A DNA stretch of 64,000 nt from JACNKJ01 sp964440095 (GTDB lineage: Bacteria; Krumholzibacteriota; Krumholzibacteriia; JACNKJ01): positions 1 to 64,000 of the forward strand of contig CAYTPZ010000007.1 in assembly GCA_964440095.1 (NCBI GenBank), written 5' to 3'. Below the pieces are notes generated by a model. The model was not told the origin of the DNA. It searched no databases and worked only from the letters and a program-made list of their open reading frames with translations. The position numbers were made by a program, and so were the translations under genes. Numbering within the stretch: the stretch's first letter is position 1; each line of letters opens with the position of its first letter. Of this stretch, positions 1 to 8,754 are shown one piece after another.

Positions 1-10
1 GTCCACCCCG

Positions 11-39
11 TTGACACCCCGCAGACCCTGTGATACTTT
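11..39 (+). promoter_or_regulatory. Promoter of the surface operon
   Basis: A perfect -35 TTGACA (11-16) is followed by a 17-base spacer and TACTTT (34-39). The -10 is preceded by TGA, giving an extended TGn -10. It lies about 45 bases ahead of the AGGAGG of the first gene and is the only such signal in the short leader. Assigned by consensus match only. Confidence 0.6.
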
Positions 40-84
40 GCCACTTCTCCCCACTAAGCGTTTCCACGACAGGAGGATGGGGAC

Positions 85-2916
85 TTGCAACTCCCTATTT
101 TCTCCAGGGCGTACATTATCGCCTTGATCATCATGGCACTCTCCGTGTCGGCCATGGCCGCCGAAGGGGGTTCCATCGCGGGCAGCATCGTGGATGTATC
201 CACCGGCCGGCCCCTGCCCTTCGGCAATGTGGTCATCTTGGGAACCCAGTTCGGGGCCATGACGCTGGACGACGGCACCTTCCTCATCAGCGACATTCCG
301 CCCGGCACCTATGTATTCCGTGCCACCTACATGGGATACAAAATGGCCGAGCGCACCAACGTGCGCATTCGAAGCGGCACCTATCTCGAGTTCCACTTCA
401 AGCTGGAACCCACGGTCATCAAAACCGAGCAGATCACCACCTGGGGTGAGGCTCCCATGGTGGACGTGACCGAAGCCGCCAGCGTGAAAACCCTCAGCTC
501 CGATGAAATCTCCAAGATGCCCGTGGAGAATGTGGAAGAGGTCTTGGTCGCCCAGCCCGGCGTGGTCAAGGAAGACGACGAAATTCACATTCGCGGCGGA
601 CGTGCGGATGAAGCGCTCATTCTCGTAGACGGCGTTCCCATGAAAGACGCCCTGGCCGGGACCAGCAGCGCCAAGGGCATCGACTCCAAAACCGTTTCCA
701 AGATGGACGTTATCACCGGCGGCTGGCGAGCTGAGTACGGCAATGCCATGGCCGGCGTCATCAACGTGAGTTTGAAAGAGGGCGGTCCCAGTTATTCGGG
801 TTACGCGCAGTACGGCATGGATCACCTGCCCGGTGTGGCCACCGACTTGGAGCACTACTATTCCGACACCTACAAGCTGCAGTTCAGCGGTCCCATGCCC
901 GGCAGCGGCAGTTGGCTCCCCGGCGAGTGGCTGAGCTACTTCGTGAACTTTTCCAGCGAGATCCTCAACACGCGCTACCCCAGCATACGCACTCTGCCCC
1001 TGGGTCCGGAGAATCTCAACGTCAACTATAAGGACAGCTTCCTGGGTATTCCCATTCAATGGGGGAACAGCCTGGCGCCGCGTCAGAACAATACCTGGAA
1101 CCTCATGGCCAAGCTGAGTTGGAAAATCAATGCCAACCACAAGCTGCGCCTGTCCTTCATGAAGTTCCTGGGATTCGACCAGGGCTTCGAGCGCCACGAC
1201 ATCAGCGACATCACGCGCCAGAGCAATCGCTACCCCTACAATTGGTCGCATTTTCTGTCGCACTACAGCGCCTTCGTGGAAGATCAGAACGTCACCACGA
1301 TGCACTATCGCCACACCTTGAGCAGCAGTGCATTCTACGAAATTCAGGCCGCGCGCTACTTCACCCGGCTGCACCAGGACAGTCAGGGTGTCAATCGCGA
1401 CGACCTGAAAGACCTGCTCGCCGATTATGTGCCCCCCGAATACACCTGGGCCGATGCGGCGCACGGTGAGGAATGGGAGTTCCATCCCTTCTTTAGGCTC
1501 AACGGCGACAACAACATCTATCGGGATCGATTCGTGGAGCGCTACTCGCTGAAGAGCAGCCTCACGAAGAAGTGGTACCCGCATCACAGCGCCAAGGCTG
1601 GGTTCGAAGTCGGGTATGAGACGGTGCAGAACATCGATATTCAGGATCCATGGATCAGCCGCGCCGACGGCCTGGGGCGCAAGGACATCTTCCGCGCCTT
1701 CCCGACCACCGGCTATTTCTTCGCCCAGGATGATATTGAGTATCAGGGCTTCGTGGCCAACCTCGGTCTTCGCATGGACTACTGGTTCCCTGGACAACTG
1801 GCCACCGATGCGGCCCAAAGCGCCCTTGATGGAACAGCCGGCGACCTTTTCACCGAGGAAGTCGGGCAGCAGTACTTCGACAACACCCACGAGCTTTTCG
1901 GCAATCGCTACAAGTACACGGTGAGTCCGCGTATCGCGATCAGCTATCCGATCAGTGACCGCGACAAGCTGCGCTTCAACTATGGTCACTTCAGCCAGTG
2001 GCCCACCTACTACTATGTCTACGCGCATGTGGCCAGCGGTGTGGAAGATCTCTTCGGGAACCTGGGCAACATCAACCTGGATCCGCAGATCACCATTCAG
2101 TACGAGCTGGGCGCCAGCCACACCTTCACCGAAAACGTGGCGGGCGATCTGACGGTGTTCGTGAAGGACATCTTCAATTATCCGACCAGCGATCGTTTCA
2201 CCGTGCAGTACTTCGACCCCGAAGGCGGCAGTAAGGAAGCGACCTACTTCCTCTACAGAAACGCCGACTATAGTCGCAGCCGCGGCGTTGAGTTCAGTCT
2301 TCGCAAACGGCGCGGCCGCTATGCTTCCGGAAGCCTCAGCTACACCTACTCTATCGCCACGGGAAAGAGCAGCGATCCCGACGCCCTTCGCGAGCTTTAC
2401 ATCGGTGGCGCCACGGGCGAGGTGGAAGTGCAGGAAGGCTTCCTCTGGTGGAACAAGCCTCACCGGCTCACGGCCACCTTCGACTACCGCGCCCGCGATC
2501 CCCAGGGGCCCACCGTCCTGGGAATCCCCACGCCCGGTCATTGGGGATTCAATCTGTACTACATGCTCTCCAGCGGACGGGCCTATACGCCCAACGATAT
2601 TCTGGGTGTGCCCATCGGCGAAGATTACTCGCGCAATGGTCCCGTCGAGCAGAATCTGAATCTGAAAGTTCAGAAGTGGATCATGTGGGGGGATACCCGC
2701 ATCGACATAACCCTTCAGGGCTGGAATGTTTTCAATTGGGATCGACCCAAGAGCGTTGACCCGGTTACTGGTGAGCCTTACAAGGACGGCGTGGGATCCT
2801 ACTCGGTTGAGTTCACCGATCCCGACGCGCGGCTTTCACGTTATCTTTCCCTGCTCGATCCCTCGCGCAACGGCAACCCCCGTCGCTTCAAGCTGAGTGT
2901 GGGGGTGAATTTCTAA
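85..2916 (+). CDS. TonB-dependent receptor with N-terminal carboxypeptidase-regulatory-like domain
   Basis: Outer-membrane beta-barrel receptor of 943 residues. The start is TTG at 85, chosen because AGGAGG lies at 71-76, eight bases upstream; the nearby ATG at 77 is out of frame. A hydrophobic signal peptide (about residues 1-26, ending SAMAA) is followed by a CarboxypepD_reg-like beta-sandwich (about 28-110). The plug domain (about 130-230) has IHIRGGRADEALILVDGVP, and a long barrel rich in Trp and Tyr ends in a terminal Phe, as outer-membrane proteins do. Such receptors import large substrates using TonB energy, or act as SusC/CirA-like transporters. The substrate cannot be read from the sequence. 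It is the first gene of a tightly packed operon with a PorV-like barrel and exported proteins. Confidence 0.88.
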   Translation: MQLPIFSRAYIIALIIMALSVSAMAAEGGSIAGSIVDVSTGRPLPFGNVVILGTQFGAMTLDDGTFLISDIPPGTYVFRATYMGYKMAERTNVRIRSGTYLEFHFKLEPTVIKTEQITTWGEAPMVDVTEAASVKTLSSDEISKMPVENVEEVLVAQPGVVKEDDEIHIRGGRADEALILVDGVPMKDALAGTSSAKGIDSKTVSKMDVITGGWRAEYGNAMAGVINVSLKEGGPSYSGYAQYGMDHLPGVATDLEHYYSDTYKLQFSGPMPGSGSWLPGEWLSYFVNFSSEILNTRYPSIRTLPLGPENLNVNYKDSFLGIPIQWGNSLAPRQNNTWNLMAKLSWKINANHKLRLSFMKFLGFDQGFERHDISDITRQSNRYPYNWSHFLSHYSAFVEDQNVTTMHYRHTLSSSAFYEIQAARYFTRLHQDSQGVNRDDLKDLLADYVPPEYTWADAAHGEEWEFHPFFRLNGDNNIYRDRFVERYSLKSSLTKKWYPHHSAKAGFEVGYETVQNIDIQDPWISRADGLGRKDIFRAFPTTGYFFAQDDIEYQGFVANLGLRMDYWFPGQLATDAAQSALDGTAGDLFTEEVGQQYFDNTHELFGNRYKYTVSPRIAISYPISDRDKLRFNYGHFSQWPTYYYVYAHVASGVEDLFGNLGNINLDPQITIQYELGASHTFTENVAGDLTVFVKDIFNYPTSDRFTVQYFDPEGGSKEATYFLYRNADYSRSRGVEFSLRKRRGRYASGSLSYTYSIATGKSSDPDALRELYIGGATGEVEVQEGFLWWNKPHRLTATFDYRARDPQGPTVLGIPTPGHWGFNLYYMLSSGRAYTPNDILGVPIGEDYSRNGPVEQNLNLKVQKWIMWGDTRIDITLQGWNVFNWDRPKSVDPVTGEPYKDGVGSYSVEFTDPDARLSRYLSLLDPSRNGNPRRFKLSVGVNF

Positions 2917-3911
2917 TGCGCCTACGCAATGCGATTCTCCTTGGCCTGGCTCTCTTAGTTCTCGCCGCACCGGCCATGGCGCGCATGGAACTGGGAGCCC
3001 TTCGCGTGGCCACCAGCAGTGGAACCTTCCTGAAAATCGGTGTCAGCCCGCGGGCCGAGGCCATGGGCGGCGCATGGGTGGCCATCGCCTCGGACGCCAC
3101 GGCGGCCTGGTACAATCCTGCGGGCATGGGCCTGCTTGCCAACCGGCAGTCCTCTGTGGGTTACGTTGCCTGGCCGGCGGACATTCAATATGTGAGCGCT
3201 GCGGTGGGTCTGCCCGGCGGATTCTTCGGCGGCACCTGGGGCCTGACCCTTGGCAACTTGTCCACGGTCATCGATGAAACCACCGAGTATGAACCCTACG
3301 GCACCGGCCGTGAATTCCTCTACTCCGATACGGTGGTGGGGCTTACTTTCGCGAAGTTCCTCACCCCTAGACTGATCCTCGGAATCAGCGGCAAGTACGT
3401 GCGCGAAGATTTGGGATCCTCCATCGATCTTCCTGTGGTTCAGACATGGCTGGTGGATGCGGGCACGCTCTATCACATTGAATGGCGCAACACCCGCATC
3501 GGCATGTCCATCCAGAATTTCGGTCCCGAGTTCAAGCCGCCGGGTAAGTACTGGAACTACAGCGAAGAGAAGTATCAGGAGTACGAGGGTTTCCCTCCGC
3601 CTTCCTCCTTCCGACTGGGGATAGCTTGGGAGGCTTTCAAGGCCTGGCCCTGGCTGCTGACTCATAGCTTCGAGTTGAATCATCCCGCGGATAATCGCGA
3701 GACCATTCACACCGGCGTGGAACTGGCCTATATGGGCGGAATCTTCGCCCTTCGCGGCGGCTACGTATTCATGGCCGACGGGATGAAACTCTCGACCGGA
3801 TTCGGGACGGCCTTCATGATGGGCTCCGCCATGGCCGGCCTGGACTATTCCTTCACCGACGGCGGCGATCTGGGAGCCATCCATCGCTGGGGACTGAGGG
3901 TGGATTTCTGA
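2916..3911 (+). CDS. PorV/PorQ-family outer-membrane protein
   Basis: A 331-residue beta-barrel protein. It has a signal peptide (about 1-22, cleavage after AMA). The hallmark of the PorV/PorQ family follows: GVSPRAEAMGGAWVA, then ATAAWYNPAGM (about 45-75), the FadL/PorV-like amphipathic start of the barrel. The protein ends in Asp-Phe. Its ATG overlaps the stop of the receptor gene (TAATG), implying translational coupling. In Bacteroidota, PorV shuttles type IX cargo to the surface sortase. In lineages without a complete type IX system the family is of unknown role. The downstream gene product carries an FlgD-like C-terminal domain, so a shared export role is plausible but inferred. Confidence 0.8.
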   Translation: MRLRNAILLGLALLVLAAPAMARMELGALRVATSSGTFLKIGVSPRAEAMGGAWVAIASDATAAWYNPAGMGLLANRQSSVGYVAWPADIQYVSAAVGLPGGFFGGTWGLTLGNLSTVIDETTEYEPYGTGREFLYSDTVVGLTFAKFLTPRLILGISGKYVREDLGSSIDLPVVQTWLVDAGTLYHIEWRNTRIGMSIQNFGPEFKPPGKYWNYSEEKYQEYEGFPPPSSFRLGIAWEAFKAWPWLLTHSFELNHPADNRETIHTGVELAYMGGIFALRGGYVFMADGMKLSTGFGTAFMMGSAMAGLDYSFTDGGDLGAIHRWGLRVDF

Positions 3912-4861
3912 TGCGAGCACTGAAGACCATCCTGCTTTTTGCCTTTATTACCGCGGCGGCCGGCTGCGGGATCAAACCCGAGCTGCCCGACCAGACGCCC
4001 TTCACCGGCGGCATCAGCGAGGGTGACTACTCGCTGGAGTATCGCTGGACCGTCCTCGGTGTCACCGACATGGTGGTGGGGCGCGACTCGGGTATCTTCT
4101 ATGTGATCCAGGACGCCGACAGCCTGGGTATCTATCCGGCCTATCGCCGTGCGGACGCGGTGTTGGAAGGCCGGCAGCTCTTCCCCGATCTCGTGGAGCC
4201 GACCGTGCTTTGCGAGGGGCGTGACTTCGATCGGCGAATCTGGGCATACGACCAGGCCGATGGCAAAGTGAAGGGCTTCGACGGGAACGAATTCCTGAGC
4301 GAACTCAGCGTCATCATGGAGATCTACGATCCGGGTTGGCAGGATGTTGTGGCCATCGCGGCCGACGATGATCGCCGCATTTTTGTGGCCGATCGCGGAC
4401 CCAATCGGATCTATCGTTACAGAATCGAGGGCGACGCCGGCGACTTCGAGGTCTTGGCCGATGGCGAAATCAGCTGGACCAGTCAGGGCGGCGGCGCCAC
4501 CGTGCGTGACCTGGCCTTCGCAGACGGCTTCCTGCTCCTGCTCGACGACGTGTTGCTCACCTTGCAGGTGCTCGATCCGGAAACGGGATCTCAGGACCCC
4601 GCGGTCTTCACCTATCTCGACGGATTCTTGGCCCAGCCCGTCCACATCACGGGCGATGGCGAGGCTATCTTCGTTTCCGATCTCGCCGACAAGGCCATCT
4701 GGGCCATCGACTGGGATCTGAACATGGATCTCGCCCTGCGCGTCAACGCAGCTGAGGATGATCCGGCGCTGACCGATCCCGTTGCGATCACCGTCAACGA
4801 GGGTAAGCTCTACGTGGCTGACCCCGAGCTTGGAAAGATCTTGGACTATGAGAAGCGGTAG
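3911..4861 (+). CDS. Lipoprotein with NHL/SMP-30-like beta-propeller
   Basis: A 316-residue protein with a lipoprotein signal (hydrophobic stretch, then AAGC at about residues 16-19). The mature part shows repeated short propeller blades, seen as recurring IFVADRGPNRIYRYR, IFVSDLADKAIWAID and LYVADPELGKILDY. It is probably a membrane-anchored propeller binding a ligand or partner. The ATG overlaps the previous stop (ATGA), and its own 3' end overlaps the next gene by 14 bases, so it belongs to the same transcript. Enzymatic activity cannot be inferred. Confidence 0.7.
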   Translation: MRALKTILLFAFITAAAGCGIKPELPDQTPFTGGISEGDYSLEYRWTVLGVTDMVVGRDSGIFYVIQDADSLGIYPAYRRADAVLEGRQLFPDLVEPTVLCEGRDFDRRIWAYDQADGKVKGFDGNEFLSELSVIMEIYDPGWQDVVAIAADDDRRIFVADRGPNRIYRYRIEGDAGDFEVLADGEISWTSQGGGATVRDLAFADGFLLLLDDVLLTLQVLDPETGSQDPAVFTYLDGFLAQPVHITGDGEAIFVSDLADKAIWAIDWDLNMDLALRVNAAEDDPALTDPVAITVNEGKLYVADPELGKILDYEKR

Positions 4862-7076
4862 ACGGCTGCTGGCAATGCTGATCCTGCTCCTGGCCCTGCC
4901 CACCATGGCGGCCGAGGGGGATCACAATTCGCCCACGCCCCTGGCTTTGCCGCCCGCAGGTCCTTTCTGGGCGGACGATCGCGATAGTCTCATCGTGGAT
5001 TACGTCTTCAAGGTGCAGGACATCGGCAATCTGGCCATGAGCCTGACCAACCACGGTTTCCTGGGCGACAACTTCGCCGATCGCGAAGTGCCGTCCATGG
5101 TCTTCCCCAAGGGCTCCTCCGTCGATCACCTCATTCGCGCGGGAATTTGGGTGGGGGGCATCAACACCAACCTGGACCCCTTGGTGACCACCGGCGTGCA
5201 GGACGGCTACTACGGTTCCTACACGCGCCGCACCGAATGGGAACCCGGTGCCATTCCTCAAACCGAGAGCAACATCGGTTGGATTCGCGGGCGAAGCACA
5301 CTGCCTACGAGCCCCTATTACAATCCCGACGACGCCATCAGCGAGCTGGACTTCATCACGGAAATGGTGGACACCCTGGATCACGCCGACGATGTGGATT
5401 GGGACGAAGACGATTTCCATACGGCCACCGGTTTCCTGATGACCCAGGAAAGCTTCGCCTGGAGCTTCGAGCCCGCCAACGACATGATCATCTTTCGCTA
5501 CACTTTGACGCCCACCCGCCGCATCAGTCAGACCTATTTCGGAATGTATGCCGAACTGACCACGGGCGACAAAGACGACTACGAAAACTGGCCGCCCTCG
5601 GGTTGGTTCCGCCGCCACCAGCTCAAGTGGGTGGACGCCATGCCCGAGTATGAGGGCGTCAGCGACGAGCCTTTGAATCTTTGCGCGGAACACCACTTCA
5701 GTTACTTGCCGGGTGAACATGCGGGCATCAAGTTCATGGGCGCCAAGTTCTATCCGGGCGACGGCGGCGAAGTGATCACCGACGTGAACGTGGCCTGGCA
5801 GTGGTGGAACTGGGATCCGGGCTCCATCGCTTTGGACCAGGACGTGGAGCGCTACGCGCTGCTCAGTGATCCGGGCATCGACGACTGGACCGAGATTCTT
5901 CCTTTGGAAGACAGTCCCATCATGTTGCTCAGCGGCGGTCCTTGGGAATTCAATCCGCCTTTGGAAGGGCAGGCGCCCGATCGCCTGGTGGTGACCTATG
6001 CATACCTTGGTGGCGACACCATGGATGATTTGGTGAACAACGCCATCTATGCCCAGGAAGCCTACAACAAGGACTTCGCACTGCCCTCACCGCCGCACTC
6101 GCCCCAGACGACGGTCCGGCTCAACTCCGGAAAGGTCACGCTGTTCTGGGAGGGCAGCCCCGAACTTTCCAGCGATTCCGAAAGCGGATTCGATTTCGAG
6201 GGTTACCGAATCTATCTGGGCCGCTCCGCTGAGGAATCAGCCTTCGGTTTGATCAAGGACTACGATCTCACTGATGTTCCCGCGGCCAATGTGATGACCG
6301 GCGAGTTTTCCATCCGGCAGGACTGGCTCGATTCACTCGTGACGGCTTGGAATGTGGAAGACGAGCAGTCTGTACTCGATCTGCTCGATGAAACCTGGCC
6401 CGGCACGGACTATGTGTATCACGAAGGCGCGGATCCGCCCTTCCTGGTCACCCATGCCGACTCCGTGGGCTACAACACGGGCCTGTCCCAGGTGCGATTG
6501 GCGGAGGAAGACTATCTCACCGAATGGGTGAACGATTCCACGCAGGTCACCTACACCTACGCCTACACCTTCGATGAGCTTTCCGACGGACACGAATACT
6601 GGGCCGCGGTAACCAGCTATGACCAGGGCGCAGGCTCGGTGGCCAGCTTGGAGAGCGGCCGAAGCCAGAACGCGCGCTACGTGATTCCCGGTCCAGGACC
6701 CGAGTCCTGGGAAGCCGGACGTCCCGTAACCGTCTTCCCCAATCCCTATCGCGGCAGCGCGGTCTGGGACGGCAACCGCGCCATCGGTCGCTATATCTGG
6801 TTTGCCGGCCTACCCGCGCGGGCCACAATCAAGATCTACACTTTGGCTGGCGATCTGGTTTACGATTTTGCTTTCGATCGCGACACCTATGTCGGCGAAA
6901 ATGCCGCCGGCGTTTTCCCGGCCGACGGCCAGGCTCCTGTTCTTCCCGGAACCTTCGCGGCCTGGGATCTGCGCAGCAATAACGGACAGCCCGTCTCCAC
7001 GGGCCTCTACATGTTTTCGGTGAAAGACCTGGACACAGGCGAGGCCCAGCAGGGCAAGTTCCTGGTGCTCAAGTGA
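4848..7076 (+). CDS. Large exported protein with FlgD-like/type IX-style C-terminal domain
   Basis: A 742-residue secreted protein. The ATG at 4848 was chosen over the upstream in-frame start (4782) because a classic signal peptide begins there (MRSGRRLLAMLILLLALP, cleavage near AAEG). The body is acidic and rich in Trp, Tyr and Asp, with fibronectin-III-like stretches around residues 430-620. The last about 85 residues have VFPNPYRG, an IKIYTLAGDLV strand, WDLRSNNGQPVSTGLYMF and a final GKFLVLK. That is the pattern of FlgD-like Ig/type IX sorting domains. It overlaps the propeller lipoprotein gene by 14 bases. Probably displayed on or released from the surface; the function is unknown. Confidence 0.72.
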   Translation: MRSGRRLLAMLILLLALPTMAAEGDHNSPTPLALPPAGPFWADDRDSLIVDYVFKVQDIGNLAMSLTNHGFLGDNFADREVPSMVFPKGSSVDHLIRAGIWVGGINTNLDPLVTTGVQDGYYGSYTRRTEWEPGAIPQTESNIGWIRGRSTLPTSPYYNPDDAISELDFITEMVDTLDHADDVDWDEDDFHTATGFLMTQESFAWSFEPANDMIIFRYTLTPTRRISQTYFGMYAELTTGDKDDYENWPPSGWFRRHQLKWVDAMPEYEGVSDEPLNLCAEHHFSYLPGEHAGIKFMGAKFYPGDGGEVITDVNVAWQWWNWDPGSIALDQDVERYALLSDPGIDDWTEILPLEDSPIMLLSGGPWEFNPPLEGQAPDRLVVTYAYLGGDTMDDLVNNAIYAQEAYNKDFALPSPPHSPQTTVRLNSGKVTLFWEGSPELSSDSESGFDFEGYRIYLGRSAEESAFGLIKDYDLTDVPAANVMTGEFSIRQDWLDSLVTAWNVEDEQSVLDLLDETWPGTDYVYHEGADPPFLVTHADSVGYNTGLSQVRLAEEDYLTEWVNDSTQVTYTYAYTFDELSDGHEYWAAVTSYDQGAGSVASLESGRSQNARYVIPGPGPESWEAGRPVTVFPNPYRGSAVWDGNRAIGRYIWFAGLPARATIKIYTLAGDLVYDFAFDRDTYVGENAAGVFPADGQAPVLPGTFAAWDLRSNNGQPVSTGLYMFSVKDLDTGEAQQGKFLVLK

Positions 7077-7083
7077 GGCTGAT

Positions 7084-8655
7084 ATGAAGAAAAGCACTCA
7101 CATTTTATGGATCATCCTTCTGGCGGCGCTGCTGCTCGGCGCTTGCACAGAGGTCACCGAATTCACGGAAAATCTTCCGCCTCAGACTTCGCTTATGGTC
7201 GATAGCAGCGTCAATGTGGATCCCACACACTATCTGCAAGTTCTCCACTGGCATGGTGAAGATCAGGATGGAGAGGTGGCGCGCTACGAATACAAGTGGA
7301 CTCTCGACCCGGCTGTGGCCGCCGGCGACTTCGACACCACCTGGGTGGGGCGAGTGGAGCCATTCGTTACCTGGGAGAGCGACAGCTTCTTTCTGCCCGT
7401 GCCCGAGACCCAGGCGCTTCACGCTTTCCAGGTGCGTGCGGTGGATTGGGAAGGCTTGGCCGATCCCAGCCCTGCCTATGTCGAGCTACCTGTCTTCAAC
7501 AGTCCGCCGAGTATCCTCTACCAACGGGGCGAGGAACTCGACACGCTCATCACCCTGCCCGCGGAAATTCTGCCGGTCTACAGCCTGAAATTCAAAGTGG
7601 AAGATCCTGACGACGATGAAGGGCTTGGCGCTCTCATCGAAGAGGTGCGTTTTTGGTTCGAGGACCCAGACGACTACATCAGCATTCCCGGGGCCGACAC
7701 GCTTTTCACCCTCATGCCCGAGCACTTCGGCGAGGGTGTGGGAATCAATCGGGAATTCCATCTGCAGGCCGTGGATAGGGCGGGGGCCAAGAGCAATGTG
7801 CTTCGCGGCGAGGCCGTGGTGAAGGATATCAGCGAGGTCGAGCTGCTTATTCTGGACTCCTGCGATTCGGGAACCACCGCCGAGATTACCGCGGACAGCT
7901 ACTGGAAAAACGACGTAGCGGGCCTATTTCCGCCTGAAAAAGTCTACGTACACGATTTTGATGAATTTGGGGGCCTTGGTCAGCCCGAGGTCCTTTACAA
8001 TATCTTTTCCATTTTCAAAGCCGTGTTGTGGTATAATGGTGACGCCGGATTCGCAAATGACGAGCTTTTTACAAGTATTCCCACTCCCGAGATTCAAGAG
8101 GCCGAGGAGGCGCTCTTGGCGTATCTGGAAGGGGGAGGCAAGGTTCTGATCACCGGGTGGAACCTGGTAGGAGCCAGCGTTCGCGATCAGGTGGAGCCGG
8201 GGCAGCCGCCAGGCCCCGAGAATTACAGTGGTGCCAGCTTCTCCGAGGATTTCGACGATGAGGTGCTTCTGCTCGATGAGTTCAGACATCACAGCGTCAG
8301 TACGGAGAATCACGAGTCCTCGAATTTCAGACTCTTCCCGGGTCGAGAAATCGTAGGATATCCTGAGATAGGCACGGAAACTTTGAGGAACATGACGGCG
8401 CTTACCGGCATCGACCTCATGCTTCCCAATGAGGATGCTCTAGGGGCCGGAACCCTGGAGAGTCTCTACAGCGTCAACGGCGCGGTGGATACTTATCCTC
8501 AGACCTTAGGCGACGGTGTCGTCGGACTCAGACGATACTTCGACCAGGACGGAGAGATGGTGCTGCTCACCTTCCCTCTAAGCCTGGCTTTCGGATACGG
8601 CAACGCGCTGGGTGAGGCGGAAAGCTTCCTCCAGCATTTCGAGCTTCTGCCCTGA
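7084..8655 (+). CDS. Lipoprotein with Ig-like and amidotransferase-like domains
   Basis: A 523-residue lipoprotein (signal with lipobox LLGAC near residue 20). The N-terminal half (about 40-250) looks like two beta-sandwich domains with Asp-rich loops. The C-terminal half (about 255-520) begins LLILDSCD and contains an alternating alpha/beta segment, including a strand-turn KAVLWYNGDAG and a GGGKVLITGWN turn. This resembles the class I glutamine-amidotransferase/ThuA-like flavodoxin fold used as a non-catalytic domain in exported proteins. No catalytic Cys-His pair is evident. It follows the exported protein by seven bases and is probably the last gene of the operon. Confidence 0.6.
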   Translation: MKKSTHILWIILLAALLLGACTEVTEFTENLPPQTSLMVDSSVNVDPTHYLQVLHWHGEDQDGEVARYEYKWTLDPAVAAGDFDTTWVGRVEPFVTWESDSFFLPVPETQALHAFQVRAVDWEGLADPSPAYVELPVFNSPPSILYQRGEELDTLITLPAEILPVYSLKFKVEDPDDDEGLGALIEEVRFWFEDPDDYISIPGADTLFTLMPEHFGEGVGINREFHLQAVDRAGAKSNVLRGEAVVKDISEVELLILDSCDSGTTAEITADSYWKNDVAGLFPPEKVYVHDFDEFGGLGQPEVLYNIFSIFKAVLWYNGDAGFANDELFTSIPTPEIQEAEEALLAYLEGGGKVLITGWNLVGASVRDQVEPGQPPGPENYSGASFSEDFDDEVLLLDEFRHHSVSTENHESSNFRLFPGREIVGYPEIGTETLRNMTALTGIDLMLPNEDALGAGTLESLYSVNGAVDTYPQTLGDGVVGLRRYFDQDGEMVLLTFPLSLAFGYGNALGEAESFLQHFELLP

Positions 8656-8754
8656 CCCGGGGAAATGGGTCCCGATCCCGGGGTTAAGGGAAAGGGCTTT
8701 AGCCCAGCCATCGGGGTAACAACAGTAGAGAATTCAACCTTTCGGGGGATACCG

